A stretch of DNA of 64,000 bases from Blumeriella jaapii (GCA_009599575.1 VWND01000007.1:1063501-1127500); one strand, 5' to 3'; counted from the first letter of the stretch, positions 49,618 through 60,698 are shown. Notes: generated by a model not told the origin, from the letters alone. Translations and numbers: made by a program.

Positions 49618-52600
49618 AATCGAAATTAAAAAAATTAAAAGCGAAATTCGTACGAAACGAGTTTTTATCGATTACGGCGCGGAAAAAAACTGCGTAATTC
49701 AAAAGTTATTAATTAAATATAAATGAAAATCAATTTAAAAACGTATTAATTTATCCACGGTTAAAAAAAAAAAAGTAATTATCTACGGGACGCATACGCA
49801 ATTTATTCGCGCTATTAATAATTATAAAACAATTAAAAAAATACAAAGCGATTTCGTAGCTTACGATATAAATATTTCAAAAGTTTTATTTATCCTAGGA
49901 TTTTTTTGATTGCGAAATATCGATTTCGCTATAAGCTTTCAAGCTAAATCGTAGCGATATTTAATCGAACGCTTATAATTTAATTTCGTTATAATCAAAC
50001 GTTTTAAAAAAAAATCCAAAAAAAAGCAAGCGTTTTGTATCGTTTTAAAAAAAGCTACTGAAAAACAGCATTAATTACTTTTCAAATACGACGATTACGC
50101 CGACGTGTTTAACGATACCGCCGCGGTTATTTTAGCTTTTTATTATTTTATAAAATATCGAATAAATTTCGCGAAAAAAAAAAACCTTTTTTAAAAACTA
50201 ATTTATTTTTTGTCGGAATTTAAACTTACCGAATTGCGCGAATATTTCGATTCGAATTTAAAAAAAAATTAAATAAAAAAATTTACTAGCTTTGCCGGCG
50301 CACCGGTAATATTTATACCGAAAAAAAACGAAAGTTTACGATTATACGTCGATTATAAAAGTCTAAACGCAATTACGATTAAAAATCGAATTCTTTTATT
50401 TTTTATAAACGAAATTTTAGATCGTTTAAAAAAAGCTAAAATATTTATTAAGCTAAATCTTATTTGGGCGTATTATCGCTTTCGAATAAAAAAGGAAAAT
50501 AAATAAAAAACTGCGTTTCGCATTCGTTACGAATATTTCGAATACTGCGTATTACCTTTCGGCTTTTCGAACGCATCAGCAATCTTCCAAGCGTATATTA
50601 ATTAAGCTTTAATCGGTTTAGTAAATATTACGTATATAATTTATTTCGACGATATTCTAATATTTTCCGAAAACTTCGACGATTATACAAACGCGATAAA
50701 AAAAATTTTCGAAAAATTTCGTATTAATAAATTTTACGAAAATCTGAAAAAATATGCTTTCGATACGAATACGATTAAGTTTCTAGGTTTCGTCGTTATT
50801 TTTACGGGAATTAAAATAGACCCAAAAAAAATAAATAATATTCGGAAATAGCCTTTTTTTATTACGTGGCGAAATATTTAAATATTTTTAGGTTTTATTA
50901 ATTTTTATAAACGTTTTATTAAAAACTACGCTAAGTTTTGCCGATTTATTACAAATTTTTTAAAAAAAATACAACGAAAAAAAATATCGGGCCTTTTTCG
51001 CTTTTTATCCGAAGCGAAGGTCGCTTTTTTATTTTTAAAAAAAAAGTTTTGCCAAGCATCGATTTTACGCTATTTCGATTTTCGATTAAAAATTCAAATC
51101 GAAACAAACGCTTCGAAATTCGTTATAAGCGAAATATTATTTTAATTGTTCGGGAAAAATACGAAAGCATATTGGCATTTTATCGCGTATTATTCGAAAA
51201 AGCTTTTTTTTATAAAACAAAAATACGAAATTTACGACGCTAAGCTAATAGCTATAATTTACGTTTTTAAATAATAAAGCTAATATTTACGTAGCGCTTT
51301 CGACGTTATTATTATACGTATAAATTATTATAATTTAAAATACTTTTTTACAAAAAAACGTTTAAACGGACGCTAAGCGAAATAGGCCGACGAATTAATT
51401 AAATACGATTTTGCAATCGAATATAAAACAAAAGTTTTTAATTCGGCGGATAGTTTTTTCCGCCGGCCAGATTTAAAAAAAAATTTAAAAAAAAATAACG
51501 AGCAGCTGTTTACGTTGCATCGTAAATTAAAATTAGCTTATTTAAGAAATTCTAAAATGTTTTTCGTAATAAAAATACGCTTAAAATCGAGGTATAAATT
51601 ATTTCGCGCCGATAAATATTCGGAACTTTTATTAACGGAATTAAAAAATAAAAAGCAAGCGAAAAAAAGCTAAATAAAAAGCTTTTTCGCCGGATTGTTT
51701 TTTGCTGATATTACTAATTGCAAATAATATATATTACGAAGCGTAGCCGCTGTATTGCTATAATCCGAAACGGCTAATAACGAATTAGCAAAACCGATTT
51801 ATAAAATTATTTTTAAATTGCAAAAATTTAATTTTTTTATATTATAAAAAACGTACGAATCGGCTTCGCAAAACAATCGAGCCGAATCCGAGAAATACTG
51901 GCGTATAAGCCAAAATAAATTATTACGTTATAAAAAACGTGCGTATATTTCGAATAAAAGCGTTATTAAAAGCGAAATATTAAAAATTAATTACGACGAT
52001 CCGACCGCCGGCTATTAAAGCTTTCGGCGAACGTTAAAATTGATCGAAAAAAAGTATTTCTGGCCTGATTTACAAAGCGACGTAAAACGTTACGTTAATA
52101 CGTATAAAAAGTGCCAAAAAGGCAAATCTAAAAAATATCGATCTTATAGCGAATTAGCCTTTTTTTCGATTTTTACGAAATTTTAAAAAAAAATAATTAT
52201 AAATTTTATTACGAATTTACTTTTTAACAAAAAACGAAATCGTATTTACGATTCGATACTCGTTATAATAAACCGATATACGAAATTATCGAAATACATA
52301 TCGATATAAAAAACGATTTCAGCCCCAGATTTAATTAAAATATTTATATAATACGTTTACAAAGATTTTGGCTGCTTTAAAAAGATTATTACAAATAAAA
52401 AGTTAATTTTTATTAGTAAATTCTGGTTTTTAATAATATTTTATTTACAAATACAACGTCGATTAAACACCGCTTTTTATTTTTAAACCGATAGCTAAAC
52501 GGAACGTTAAAATCAAATTTTAAAATTTTATTTTCGCACGTATTGCGATTATCGATAAAACGATTAAGCTACGAAATTTGCTTTAGCCGAATTTACGTAT

Positions 52601-53400
52601 AATAATTCGATATACGCTTTTACGAATTTTATTTTTTTTCGTATATTATACGGCTTTTATTTAAAACTTAGCAGCAACGTCGAAAGCGACGTTGTAAAAA
52701 AAAAAGTACCGTTAACGGAAAAACGAATTAAAATATTGCAAAAAAAAAAAAAAAAATTTAATAAAAAACTAAAAAAAGCCAACGCGAATTATAAAAGATT
52801 TTACGACGCTAAATACAAAAAAATTAAATTTTAAATAAACGACAAAATATTATTATCGATTAAAAACTTTCGACAGCTGCGATTTTCTCGAAAGCTTTTA
52901 AATAAATATTTAAAGCTTTTTAAAATTAAGCGAATTATATACGAGCACGGCCAAGCTTATTAACTCGAGCTTTTTTTTTAATATCGTATTTACGATATTT
53001 TCTACGTTTTTTTACTAAAATTTTAATAAAATCGAAACGACACCGAGCCGAAAAATAATATAATAAAACTTTAAAAACCCGAAAAATACAAAATCAAATT
53101 AATATAAGTTTACAAAAATACAAAAAAAAGCCGATATTATTTAATACGATAAAAAAGTTATTTACTAAGCGAAAATTCGTAAAAGCCAAAAAACCATTTT
53201 ACGAACGCAAAAAAAATTATAAAAAAATATTTAAAAAATACGACAAATAATAGCAACGGAGCAATAACGAATACGCGCCGTAAAAGCAAGAAAAAAAAAA
53301 TAAAAATATTTAGAAAATCTTAGAACCGCCGTTAAGCCAATTTATTTTTATCGTTATTTTTTTTTTTATTTTCATCGCTATTTTTTTCAAATTCAAAAGC
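49618..53400 (+). pseudogene. G1 pol: protease, reverse transcriptase, RNase H, integrase, broken
   Basis: Plus-strand gypsy pol resuming after X. An aspartic-protease-like region occupies 49620-49990. Reverse transcriptase has GAPVIFIPKKN near 50296-50330, LPFGFSNASAIFQAYIN near 50550-50605 and the FDDILIFSENFDDY active site near 50645-50690. RNase H is about 50930-51400. Integrase is about 51500-52760, with KLIEKKYFWPDLQSDVKRYV then CQKGKSKKYR, and a TERQNQILKFYFRTY block. Stops are consistent with RIP. Confidence 0.85.
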
Positions 53401-53429
53401 AGCGGCAAACTAAAAAGAATTAGTATTAA

Positions 53430-54025
53430 ACGAATTCGCAAAATATTCGATTTATTTTAATTAAAGCTTTTATAATAGCCGTAATCGAATCCTGAATTGC
53501 AACTACGATATTTTCGTAAAAATTTAAAATTTGATTTAATTAATTAAAATGGATCCGAGCGACGTTTTCGAAACGTCGGAAAATACGTTTTATATTAGCG
53601 TCGTTAAATAAAAGGGCCGGCGCAGCCAAAGCTTTCAAAATAACAGCAGCCGCCAAACCGGCAAAAACGGACGCGGCAGCAGCAGCGGCAGCGGCAATCC
53701 GAGCCGCGGCGCGATTCGCACGATTTTCGATTATTATAAAAGCCGAAGCGTTACTTTTTTTTAAACGATTTATATAAGCGTTGTAAATAATAAAATCGAT
53801 AAAAGTTTTAGCAAAAGCTTTGGCTTCGGCAGCAGAAAAAAAAAAAACGGCAGCGACGGTAGCAGTATCGAAACGATTTATAAAATCGTTAAAACCCGCG
53901 AAAAAAATTTGCGCTTCGATAGCGCGTGCGGCAGAAACTTATAGCTAATTAAAAGCGAATTCGAATAAAAATTTAGGAAATTTATAAAAAAGCATTAAAT
54001 ATACGAAGCTTTGCAACGGTTGTAT
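53430..54025 (-). pseudogene. antisense Ala-rich frame of the gypsy family (G1 copy)
   Basis: Minus-strand counterpart of 20302-20904, opposite to G1 pol. Its start codon has become ATA by a G-to-A change. The central frame is open through FINRFDTATVAAV, AEAKAFAKTFIDFIIY, AAAAAAAASVFAGLAAAVIL and FRRFENVARIHFN. Differences from the G2 copy are transitions. The TAG and TAA near the start are shared by both copies. Confidence 0.5.
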
Positions 54026-54190
54026 TTTACGCTGAAAAGCTCGAAAACGCAAAAAAGCAAAAAGGCCGCTATAATACTTTCGCGTAAAATTAAGCGGACG
54101 TACCGAAAACAAATAAAAGTCAAAAGTATTAAAAAATTCGCGGCGAACGCGGCGAAAAAAACAATTAATTAAAATAAAAAAAAGCTAACG

Positions 54191-54221
<31 letters not shown>

Positions 54222-54477
54222 AAGCAGGAAAATAGCGGCCATTTTAAAAAAAAAAAGCTTTTTCAAACGAAAATACGAGCGCTACCGAAAAAAAAAAAAA
54301 CAAAATAACAAAACAATTATAATTCACGATCAAAAGCGAAAAAAACAGCTATAATTCACGACCGAAAACGAAAAAAATCGCATATTATTTCGAAAACGTA
54401 ACGCACGCTATATACGGAAGCATACGTATAAAAAAATCAATCGCTTTTAAAAACCAAAGGCCTAAAAAAAAAAGTAA

Positions 54478-54890
54478 TATCAAAAACTAATATTACGTAT
54501 ATAAATCAAATAATCCGCCAAAACCTTTTGCTTTCTATCAACTTTCGAATAATACTTTTTGCGAATAAGCCGTAAAGGCCGGATAATACTATAAAAGCTG
54601 GAAATAATATTTAAGTAAAACATTTTATAAAAATAATTGCTAAAAAACCAGTTATTAAAATTATATTAAGAAAAATTAAAAAAAGGTCGGGATAGGGGCT
54701 GGAAAGCATACTAAATGGGGTTCGTCTGGTTTCCTGGGAAATACTTTTCTCGAGGGCTCCACCCCTCCTTTTGTATTTATATACGCCTTTTACTAGGAAT
54801 GTAGAAGGTAGAGATCAGTCTGACTATCAACCCAACCTTATCTGAGCTCTATTATCTGAACTAGTGTTTCCCTGCCTTTCAATCCTTATA
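54478..54890 (+). repeat. 3' LTR of G1
   Basis: 413 bp. The left half is A+T-shifted; the right half (from about 54715) is nearly unmutated. It ends CCTTATA and is followed by TGAAG. Confidence 0.93.
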
Positions 54891-55508
54891 TGAAGAGACA
54901 AGCGCTGAATGAGAAGGTGAAGCTTCCTTACAGTATTACAGGGATTTTATCTTCATTCAGGGGGGGAGGAAGGGGTGTGGGGAAAAGGTTGCAGTACCGT
55001 ACAGTAGGAACTACTGTATGTGTACACATACAGCGGTTATCTTCTGTCCCTTGTTTTACATCGCAGTGCAGTACTGTACTGTACCCACCCAGATACACGC
55101 AGATACACACAAGCCAGGGCTCCTCGGCGAATCAACATTTCTCACGTCGCGTATGTACCTAGTACCTAGTATACACAGACTTTTTTCTATCCACAGTACA
55201 AACTGTACACATACAGTACCAAAGGCGTGCTCGAGCTCCAAACGCCATCCACACCATCATCCTCTTGCTTTGGTCTCGATCCGAGCCCAGAAGCTCTGTC
55301 CTCGGTTAGATCTACAGTAGATCCGGAAAAGAAAACACACATACACACATGTACACATACACGCACAAGAGCTCGACGCTTCGCGCCACCCACCGCGTTC
55401 AACTTCAACTTCAACTTCAACAAGCAGCAAGCTGGGCAAAACATACAGACACGTTTCCGTTCAGCAGGCAGGTACTGTATCTGTGTACTGTATGCCGTAT
55501 ATGTGTGT
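54891..55508. other. right flank of the island, no gene seen
   Basis: Normal-composition DNA. It contains many TACAGTAC/GTACTGTAC palindromes, CACA/TACACA runs and a short TTCAACTTCAACTTCAAC tract near 55401-55420. Frames on both strands follow these repeats. Confidence 0.5.
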
Positions 55509-55620
55509 CTTGGCAGCCAAGAGGGGTGCAGATACTTTTTCATCCCATCCCTACTTGCTCCACGTACAGTACAGTAGTGTGTGTATGTGTGCGGAGTGTA
55601 TAGAAAGTATCTGCACCCCT
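55509..55620. repeat. small foldback (inverted-repeat) element, copy 2
   Basis: CTTGGCAGCCAAG (55509-55521) is followed by a perfect 17-bp inverted repeat, AGGGGTGCAGATACTTT (55522-55538) and AAAGTATCTGCACCCCT (55604-55620), around a 65-bp spacer. It has the same layout as 16792-16895. No target duplication is evident and no protein is encoded. Confidence 0.75.
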
Positions 55621-56451
55621 ACTGTACACATACAGTACAGTACATACCGTTGTACCCCGTACAGTACCCACAGTAGCACAGCGGTTATCTACAGTATCTC
55701 TCAGTCCCTGCTCTCAGTCCCTGCTCAGACAAGGATGCCCCGGAACTTCGGAGCTTTTTTTTGTACTCATACTCACTGCCAGATAGAAGATAACTAACGA
55801 GGTCGATGTCGACGACTGGACTGGACAGTACACACAGTACAGTACCGTACCGTAGGTAGCCAAACCGAACGAAACGGCGGTTGCGTAATGTGGGAAACCC
55901 TCAACGACCGTTGTTGAATCTCCATTGCGTCGGCTGTTTCGGTTGGGATTGCGATCGTGGCAGAGGATTTGACGGCCAAGGAATACCAGATGTCGGAGAT
56001 AACCGCTGTGCTTCGGCTGGCAGAGCAAGATGTAGATGACGTTGACAAGAAGGGCTTCACGCGAAGAGGGACCATGGCGAGAAATAGAAGGGAGACTTGG
56101 AACCACAGACCTGCGTTGAGCGAGGAGAGAGACGAAGGTGCCTGCCGCTTGTCTATCGACGGTGGTGATGATTCACAGGCATGGTTTGGCACGATACAGT
56201 GTAGTATTCAAGAAATCAAAGTAACCGACTTTGCAATTCCTTTCTGCGCCTACAGAAGCCACGTCGAGAGTAAGACGACGAGACGGAAAAAACATTAGCG
56301 CTCCCCTTCCCCAAAACGCCATGTGGTCGCTCCAAACTCGACTTGTGTTTCCGCACTGCCCAAGGACCCAGAGTTCTGATTTTCCTCGCTCGCTCATCCC
56401 CTCCCTCCCGAGACACCCACGGCCCAACGTCGCCATCAGTCAGATGGTCAT
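55621..56451. other. intergenic, no supported gene
   Basis: TACAGTAC-rich to about 55850. From 55714 to 56298, frames of about 110-130 codons are open on both strands. None shows family motifs or a clear splice plan, so no gene is called. The 3' end of the transporter transcript probably lies at the right. Confidence 0.4.
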
Positions 56452-58339
56452 TCACCCTGCCCACTCCACGACCTCGAGAGCGCACATGACGAGGAAAAGG
56501 GTCGAGGGGAGGATCCTGCATCTCGTTAGCAACGCGTCAATCTCGCCCATCCGACACCAGCCACGTACCAGATGACATAGCTCTGGAAGAGCAGTTTGCT
56601 CATCACCCCTTCGTAGACACCATTAATCTGGCAAATCTGCGCGAGTTGCAGCGCACTGGGCGCACCCGCGAGCAAGAAGCAGACGATGACGAAGATCGGG
56701 TCGTCGAGAATGCTGACGGGCACGTACTTGGCAGCCAGGGCAAGCAGAGGCGCCATGATGAGCGTGGGAAGCAGCATGCGCGAGACGAGCGAGGCGACCA
56801 ACAGCTTGGTACCGATCTTGTTCTCTTCGGAGTTCTCATCCAGAGATTCCTGGGGGAGCGTGTTGCGCGCCAGGTTGGCGCCAAGGACGACCAGAATCAG
56901 GGGGACGGCAACGCCGCCAGATTGCGAGATGGCCCTGGTGACCGAGTTGGCGATGAAGGAGCCATCGGCGAAGAACACGTGTTGAAGTTTCGGAATCGAG
57001 GCGACGATGATGGCCAAGAACATGGCCCAGAGAGGTGGGTTCATGAATTCCCCGGCGCTGGCGCAGAACCTCAGGAGGACGGAGTGGACCTTGGTGAGGG
57101 CGGTTTGGACGGGGGCTGGGAGCGCTTCAAAGGTCTTGTGGGAAACACGCTTGATCGTGTGGGTGGCACGGAAGAGTCCTCGTCGAGACTGGAGGCGGAC
57201 CATGGGCACGATGCCGCGAACCCCGTCCGGAATGTCCCAGTCGTCGCCTGGCGTCGGGCTCCGGATGCTGGGGAAGGACGTTATGTCGGCGTTCGGGGCG
57301 TGCTTGGGCAGCGCATTGCCGTTGGTGGGGGTAGGGTTGACCTGCTTGGAGGGTTCGTCCGCGTCTGCCTCTGAACGCACGGAGGTTGCATACGGGGCGT
57401 CGGTGACGGGCGTCCTCCCTCCCGACTCGAACGACCTCGCGGACGGCGATTCCGTCCCGTCCATGCGTGGGTAATCTTCCGTGTCGGTCCCATCCAGCCC
57501 CGGAATCAGGTCCGGCTCATCGCGGTATCGGCCCCCTTCGAGGTCGGCGGTCGCGGGCTCTCCGAACTTGTCGGGGGGGGCGAGCAAGACGTGGTATCCC
57601 CAACTCCATCGGACCAGCTGCCCGAGCTGTTGGAAGATCAGCAGGTAGAGAATGCCTCGCGCGGCCACGTCGTCGTCGTTGTCGCCGGGGATCTTGTCCC
57701 AGTGTAAGCCACTGATGGTCTGCGAGAGCGAGATGACGAGCGAGATGGGGAGGGAGTTGGAGTTTCCAAAGACCTAGACCGGTTAGCGAGTGCCGCCTCC
57801 CGATGCGTGCGCCGTGAAGCACATACCCCCATGGCCGTGACAAAGTTGTCCGCTCTCCTGTGGAATCCAAAGCCCTTGGCCACGCCGCGGGACACGCCGT
57901 AGGAAACCAGGGTCTGGACGACGAAGATGACGGGGATGACGGCCAGCTCCAGCAACTTATCGGCCGTCAATTGCGATGCCAGTTTCGTGAAGACTGCCCG
58001 TGATTAGCGTTCCGTTTTCCCTCCCGGACGCGGGCGGGAGGCACACATACTCAGACACGGCGTGAACAGGGCCACGTTCAGATTGGCCACGAACTTCTGC
58101 TTGTCGGCATCGAACATGCCCTGCCTCGCGACGATGTAGCCCGGCAGACTCACGCACACGACCTCCATGACGGCCTCGAAGACCAGCAAGATGAGATGGC
58201 CCAGGGCCGGGTGGGAATCATGGTTATTGCGCGCGCGGAGCAAGGAGAAGCTTGTGAGGGTGGAGGAGGAGGTGGCGATGGCGGAGCCACTGTAGTCGGC
58301 ATTCAGGCGGTAGGAGGAAGGGCTGGAGAGGAAGCCCAT
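56452..58339 (-). CDS. auxin-efflux-carrier-like membrane transporter
   Basis: Four exons on the minus strand: 58339-58051, 57993-57827, 57773-56569 and 56515-56452. The introns are 57, 53 and 53 bp with GTATGT or GTACGT donors, all in phase, giving about 574 residues. It belongs to the membrane transport protein family that includes plant PIN and yeast Ecm3-like proteins. The N-terminal membrane half shows GHLILLVFEAVMEVVCVSLP, YIVARQGMFD and ANLNVALFTPCL, then FVVQTLVSYGVS and FGNSNSLPISLVISLSQT. A long polar loop rich in Pro, Ser and Asp separates it from the C-terminal membrane half (MNPPLWAMFLAIIVASIPKL, SQSGGVAVPLILVVLGANLA, DPIFVIVCFLLAGAPSALQL). The last exon adds ILPSTLFLVMCALEVVEWAG. 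Fungal members are probably in the endoplasmic reticulum or plasma membrane; the substrate is unknown. Upstream in-frame codons carry a poly-Pro stretch, but the ATG at 58339 gives the usual N-terminus. Confidence 0.9.
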
Positions 58340-58982
58340 GATGAAGGTGCAAGCGTGGTGGCGATTGAGGAGCGGCCAGGCCTCGATGGTGGGTGGTGGT
58401 GGAGGAGGAGGAGGTGGTGGTGGTGGTGGTGGTGGTGGTGGAGGTGAAGATGGGATGGAAGAAAAGAAGAAAGAGGTTGGGGCGAGCGAGGGAGGGGAGG
58501 ATGGGGGCCTGTGTCGCTCAGGGTCGCCCAGGGTCGCCGAGGGTGGTTGAGGTCGAAAGATTTCGCAGATGGCAGGCAGGGTAAGGACAGTACAGTACAT
58601 GTATGTGTATGTACCTACATTACAGTACACACATACAATCATGTACCGTCACGTACTGTGTAGTGTCGCAGTTGCTTAAGGTTTAGTTGGGCTGGATTGT
58701 TTGGATGGCTTTGATTGGAACCAAGACACACGTGCATGGGAGGGGCGCGAGAGCGGGTAAAGTGCAGTCAGTACTGTACGGTAGGTTTGTGTGTATGGAT
58801 GTTTGTATGCACAGTGCAGTGCCGTCGGCATACACGGTGTTATAAATGTGTATCACATACGTAGAATGCCGATGCGTACCGTACGGTGCATCCCTCCTTT
58901 CTGGTTTTTCGGTATATCTTGTGGATGGATCTGCTGCGGCACTGGGTCGTGGTCGGGAAGCGGTCGAAGCCAAGCAAGTACT
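58340..58982. other. transporter upstream region
   Basis: Holds a GGT/GGA triplet tract at 58387-58445, a CAGGGTCGCC repeat near 58520-58545 and TACAGTACATGTATGTGTATG-type palindromes at 58590-58660 and 58770-58780. No gene is seen. Confidence 0.5.
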
Positions 58983-59173
58983 TGCTGTAAAGTGCTGTAT
59001 AAATGCGGTAAAGTGCGTTAAGGTGCTGTAAAATACGGTAAAATGCGCTAGAATGCGATGAGGTGCTGTAAAATGCTGTAAAATGCTGAAAATTGCTGTA
59101 ATATGCTATAGAAAGCGGTAGAATGCGGTCAAGTGCGGTCGACTGCGGTCAAGTGCTCTTCAATGCTCTCAAA
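58983..59173. repeat. 19-unit tandem array with 10-bp period
   Basis: Successive decamers of the form TGCTGTAAAA or TGCGGTCAAG run from 58983 to 59173 (191 bp: 18 units of 10 and one of 11). TGC is kept at the start of almost every unit; left units end in AAAG or AAAA and right units in CAAG. It is not a protein repeat, since 10 is not a multiple of 3. Confidence 0.85.
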
Positions 59174-59409
59174 CACACATCCTGCACTCACGCTTTATCT
59201 GAGCGGATCAAGCCGACGATCCCGATCTGCTGGCGCCCGAGGTCGTGATAAGAAAGTGCGTCAAGTGGCTCGAGTACTGTCAGATTTTCTTTGTCACCTC
59301 TTTATCCGCTGTCAACATGCCAAGCGTCCGACTCGCCGGTGGGTCAGCCACCATGACGTGGTGGCTGGGCGTGGCGCGCGGGGCCAGGAGGGACGGGAGT
59401 CGAGTTGAG

Positions 59410-59560
59410 AAAAAACCGGGAACGACGAGGGGGAGGGGGAGGGGAAGAGGAAGAGGGAAGGTGGAAGAGGGAAAGAAGAAAAGAGGAAGAAAAGAGGGAG
59501 AAAGAAGAGAGAGATAGAAGAGGAAAAAAAAGAAGAAAAAAAAGGGGAAAAAAAACAGTT
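59410..59560. repeat. polypurine tract
   Basis: About 150 bases almost wholly A and G on the plus strand (GGGGGAGGGG, GAAGAGG, GAAAAAAAAG), with only a few pyrimidines. Confidence 0.8.
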
Positions 59561-60097
59561 GATGCTATTCTCTTGGGTCTCTTCAGCAGTACAGTACAGC
59601 ACTGTACGTACAGTACAGATACAGTACCTACTACGATGTATGTACATACAGTACTGACTGACTGACTGACTGACGATACGCGATTCCTTCCCGACTGTCG
59701 CTGAGTCAGCACACCCACCGCGAAATTCCATCTTTCGTCGGATCGAGAGCCCAAAGGCGGCCGGTCCGACTGCCTTCTCTTCGCCGTCGACAACCCCCCC
59801 AGTTCCATGTTCTTCTTCTCTCGGACAAAGAAAAGGCTGGGGTGTATTGGATGTGCTGGAGGCACTGGATGTACTGTGCAACCACCCGCCCGCCCTCCAC
59901 CACGCACTCGAGTCATCGTGGATCTCGATCGACCAGAGAGAGAGCGAGACCGTACTTACTGCACCATCCTCCCCAGTCACTAAGCACGAAGACCACACAG
60001 GTCGACGACCATTGCCAATCTGGCTAGACACCAGCGACGACAGCAGCAGCACCTCCACCTCCAAAGCGCCCTTTCCTTCACGTCTCCGACGTTGCGC

Positions 60098-60212
60098 GCC
60101 AACCCCAACGACAACCCCAACGACAACCACAACTACAACCACAACAACAACCACAACAACAACACCAACCACAACAACCACCACAACCACAACCACAACC
60201 ACAACCACAGAC
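60098..60212. repeat. AAC/CAC low-complexity tract
   Basis: Runs of ACAACCAC and ACAACAAC units with no G for long stretches, probably within the 5' leader of the kinase transcript. CAA-type repeats are typically unstructured in RNA. Confidence 0.7.
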
Positions 60213-60464
60213 GGCTCAAGAAAGAAGTGCTACCTGCTTACTTCTTCTGCCAACCAACCGACGACTCTTCTTGCTACAGTACTTCCTCCTCCGCTTCCTC
60301 CTCCTGCTCCTCCTCTCACTTGCACACGATTCGTCCTCCACATCCCGAGAAGGAAAACCTCCCCAGCATCCTTCGCCATCGCTTCAAGGCCTTCACGGCG
60401 CCGTGCAACGACTCGGGTCGACCGGTCGCGAAGCTTGCGCCATTTCCATTGTTTCCATCGCCAG

Positions 60465-60548
60465 GTAAGCAAAACCGTCGGGCCGTCGAAATCCTCTAGA
60501 CGCGCTCGGCTAAGCATCCGCATGTGCTGACGGGCGGACGGTGTGCAG
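60465..60548 (+). other. probable 5' leader intron of the Pbs2 gene
   Basis: Donor CAG|GTAAGC at 60465, branch-like GTGCTGACG near 60525-60533 and acceptor TGTGCAG ending at 60548 define an 84-bp intron upstream of the ATG. Seen by consensus only. Confidence 0.5.
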
Positions 60549-60698
60549 CGGTCCCCAGCAAAACCGAGACGTCCTTCGACCGTCGCCTCCTCCGCGTTGG
60601 TCTGCAGAGATCTCGGCCTGCTCATGTCACCGGCCCGTTAGGGAGGAACCGACAGAAGAAAAAAGAACCTTCCCTCCAAAAAAAGCTCGAGTCCCGCC

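Larger units (their letters stand above)
17255..54890 (+). mobile_element. G1: outer Ty3/gypsy LTR retrotransposon, RIP-damaged, split by nested elements
   Basis: LTRs of 413 bp in direct orientation lie at 17255-17667 and 54478-54890. Each begins TGTCAG (or its mutated form TATCA) and ends CTTACA (or CTTATA). The internal part is in two pieces, 17668-19342 and 49618-54477, interrupted by element X with duplication ATTTC at 19338-19342 and 49613-49617. Without the insert the element is about 7,361 bp. Flanks TAAAA (left) and TGAAG (right) differ only by G-to-A, as expected if RIP reached the left duplicate. A purine-rich tract with an A-run precedes the right LTR. Order from left: LTR, gag with a zinc knuckle, [X], protease, reverse transcriptase, RNase H, integrase, antisense frame, LTR. 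Confidence 0.9.
59174..60464. other. Pbs2 upstream region with simple repeats
   Basis: Contains a purine-only tract (59410-59560), TACAGTAC palindromes (59585-59645), a GACT tetranucleotide run (about 59650-59672) and an AAC/CAC tract (about 60098-60210). Frames here are composition products (poly-Asn/His, poly-Thr or poly-Val). The right part is probably the 5' leader of the kinase gene. Confidence 0.5.

Noticed and set aside
17255..54890. Reading the A+T-rich island as a centromere, mitochondrial insert or plasmid-like sequence
   Set aside because: The whole block is explained by LTR elements with matching ends and duplications; mitochondrial genes are not seen. A centromeric role cannot be judged from sequence.
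55714..56298. Open frames on both strands of 110-130 codons
   Set aside because: Neither strand has recognisable domains or convincing introns; a small lineage-specific gene cannot be excluded.
56646..57374. Plus-strand frame of 242 codons opposite the transporter
   Set aside because: Shadow of the transporter exon 3, whose minus-strand membrane segments and splice sites are clear.
59312..60208. Minus-strand frame of 298 codons beginning with poly-Val
   Set aside because: It is created by the AAC/CAC tract and the polypurine tract read in reverse; no family features.
59847..60530. Plus-strand frame of 227 codons with poly-Thr, and an Asn/His-rich frame at 60092
   Set aside because: Low-complexity leader of the kinase gene; the kinase ATG lies downstream in its own well-supported frame.
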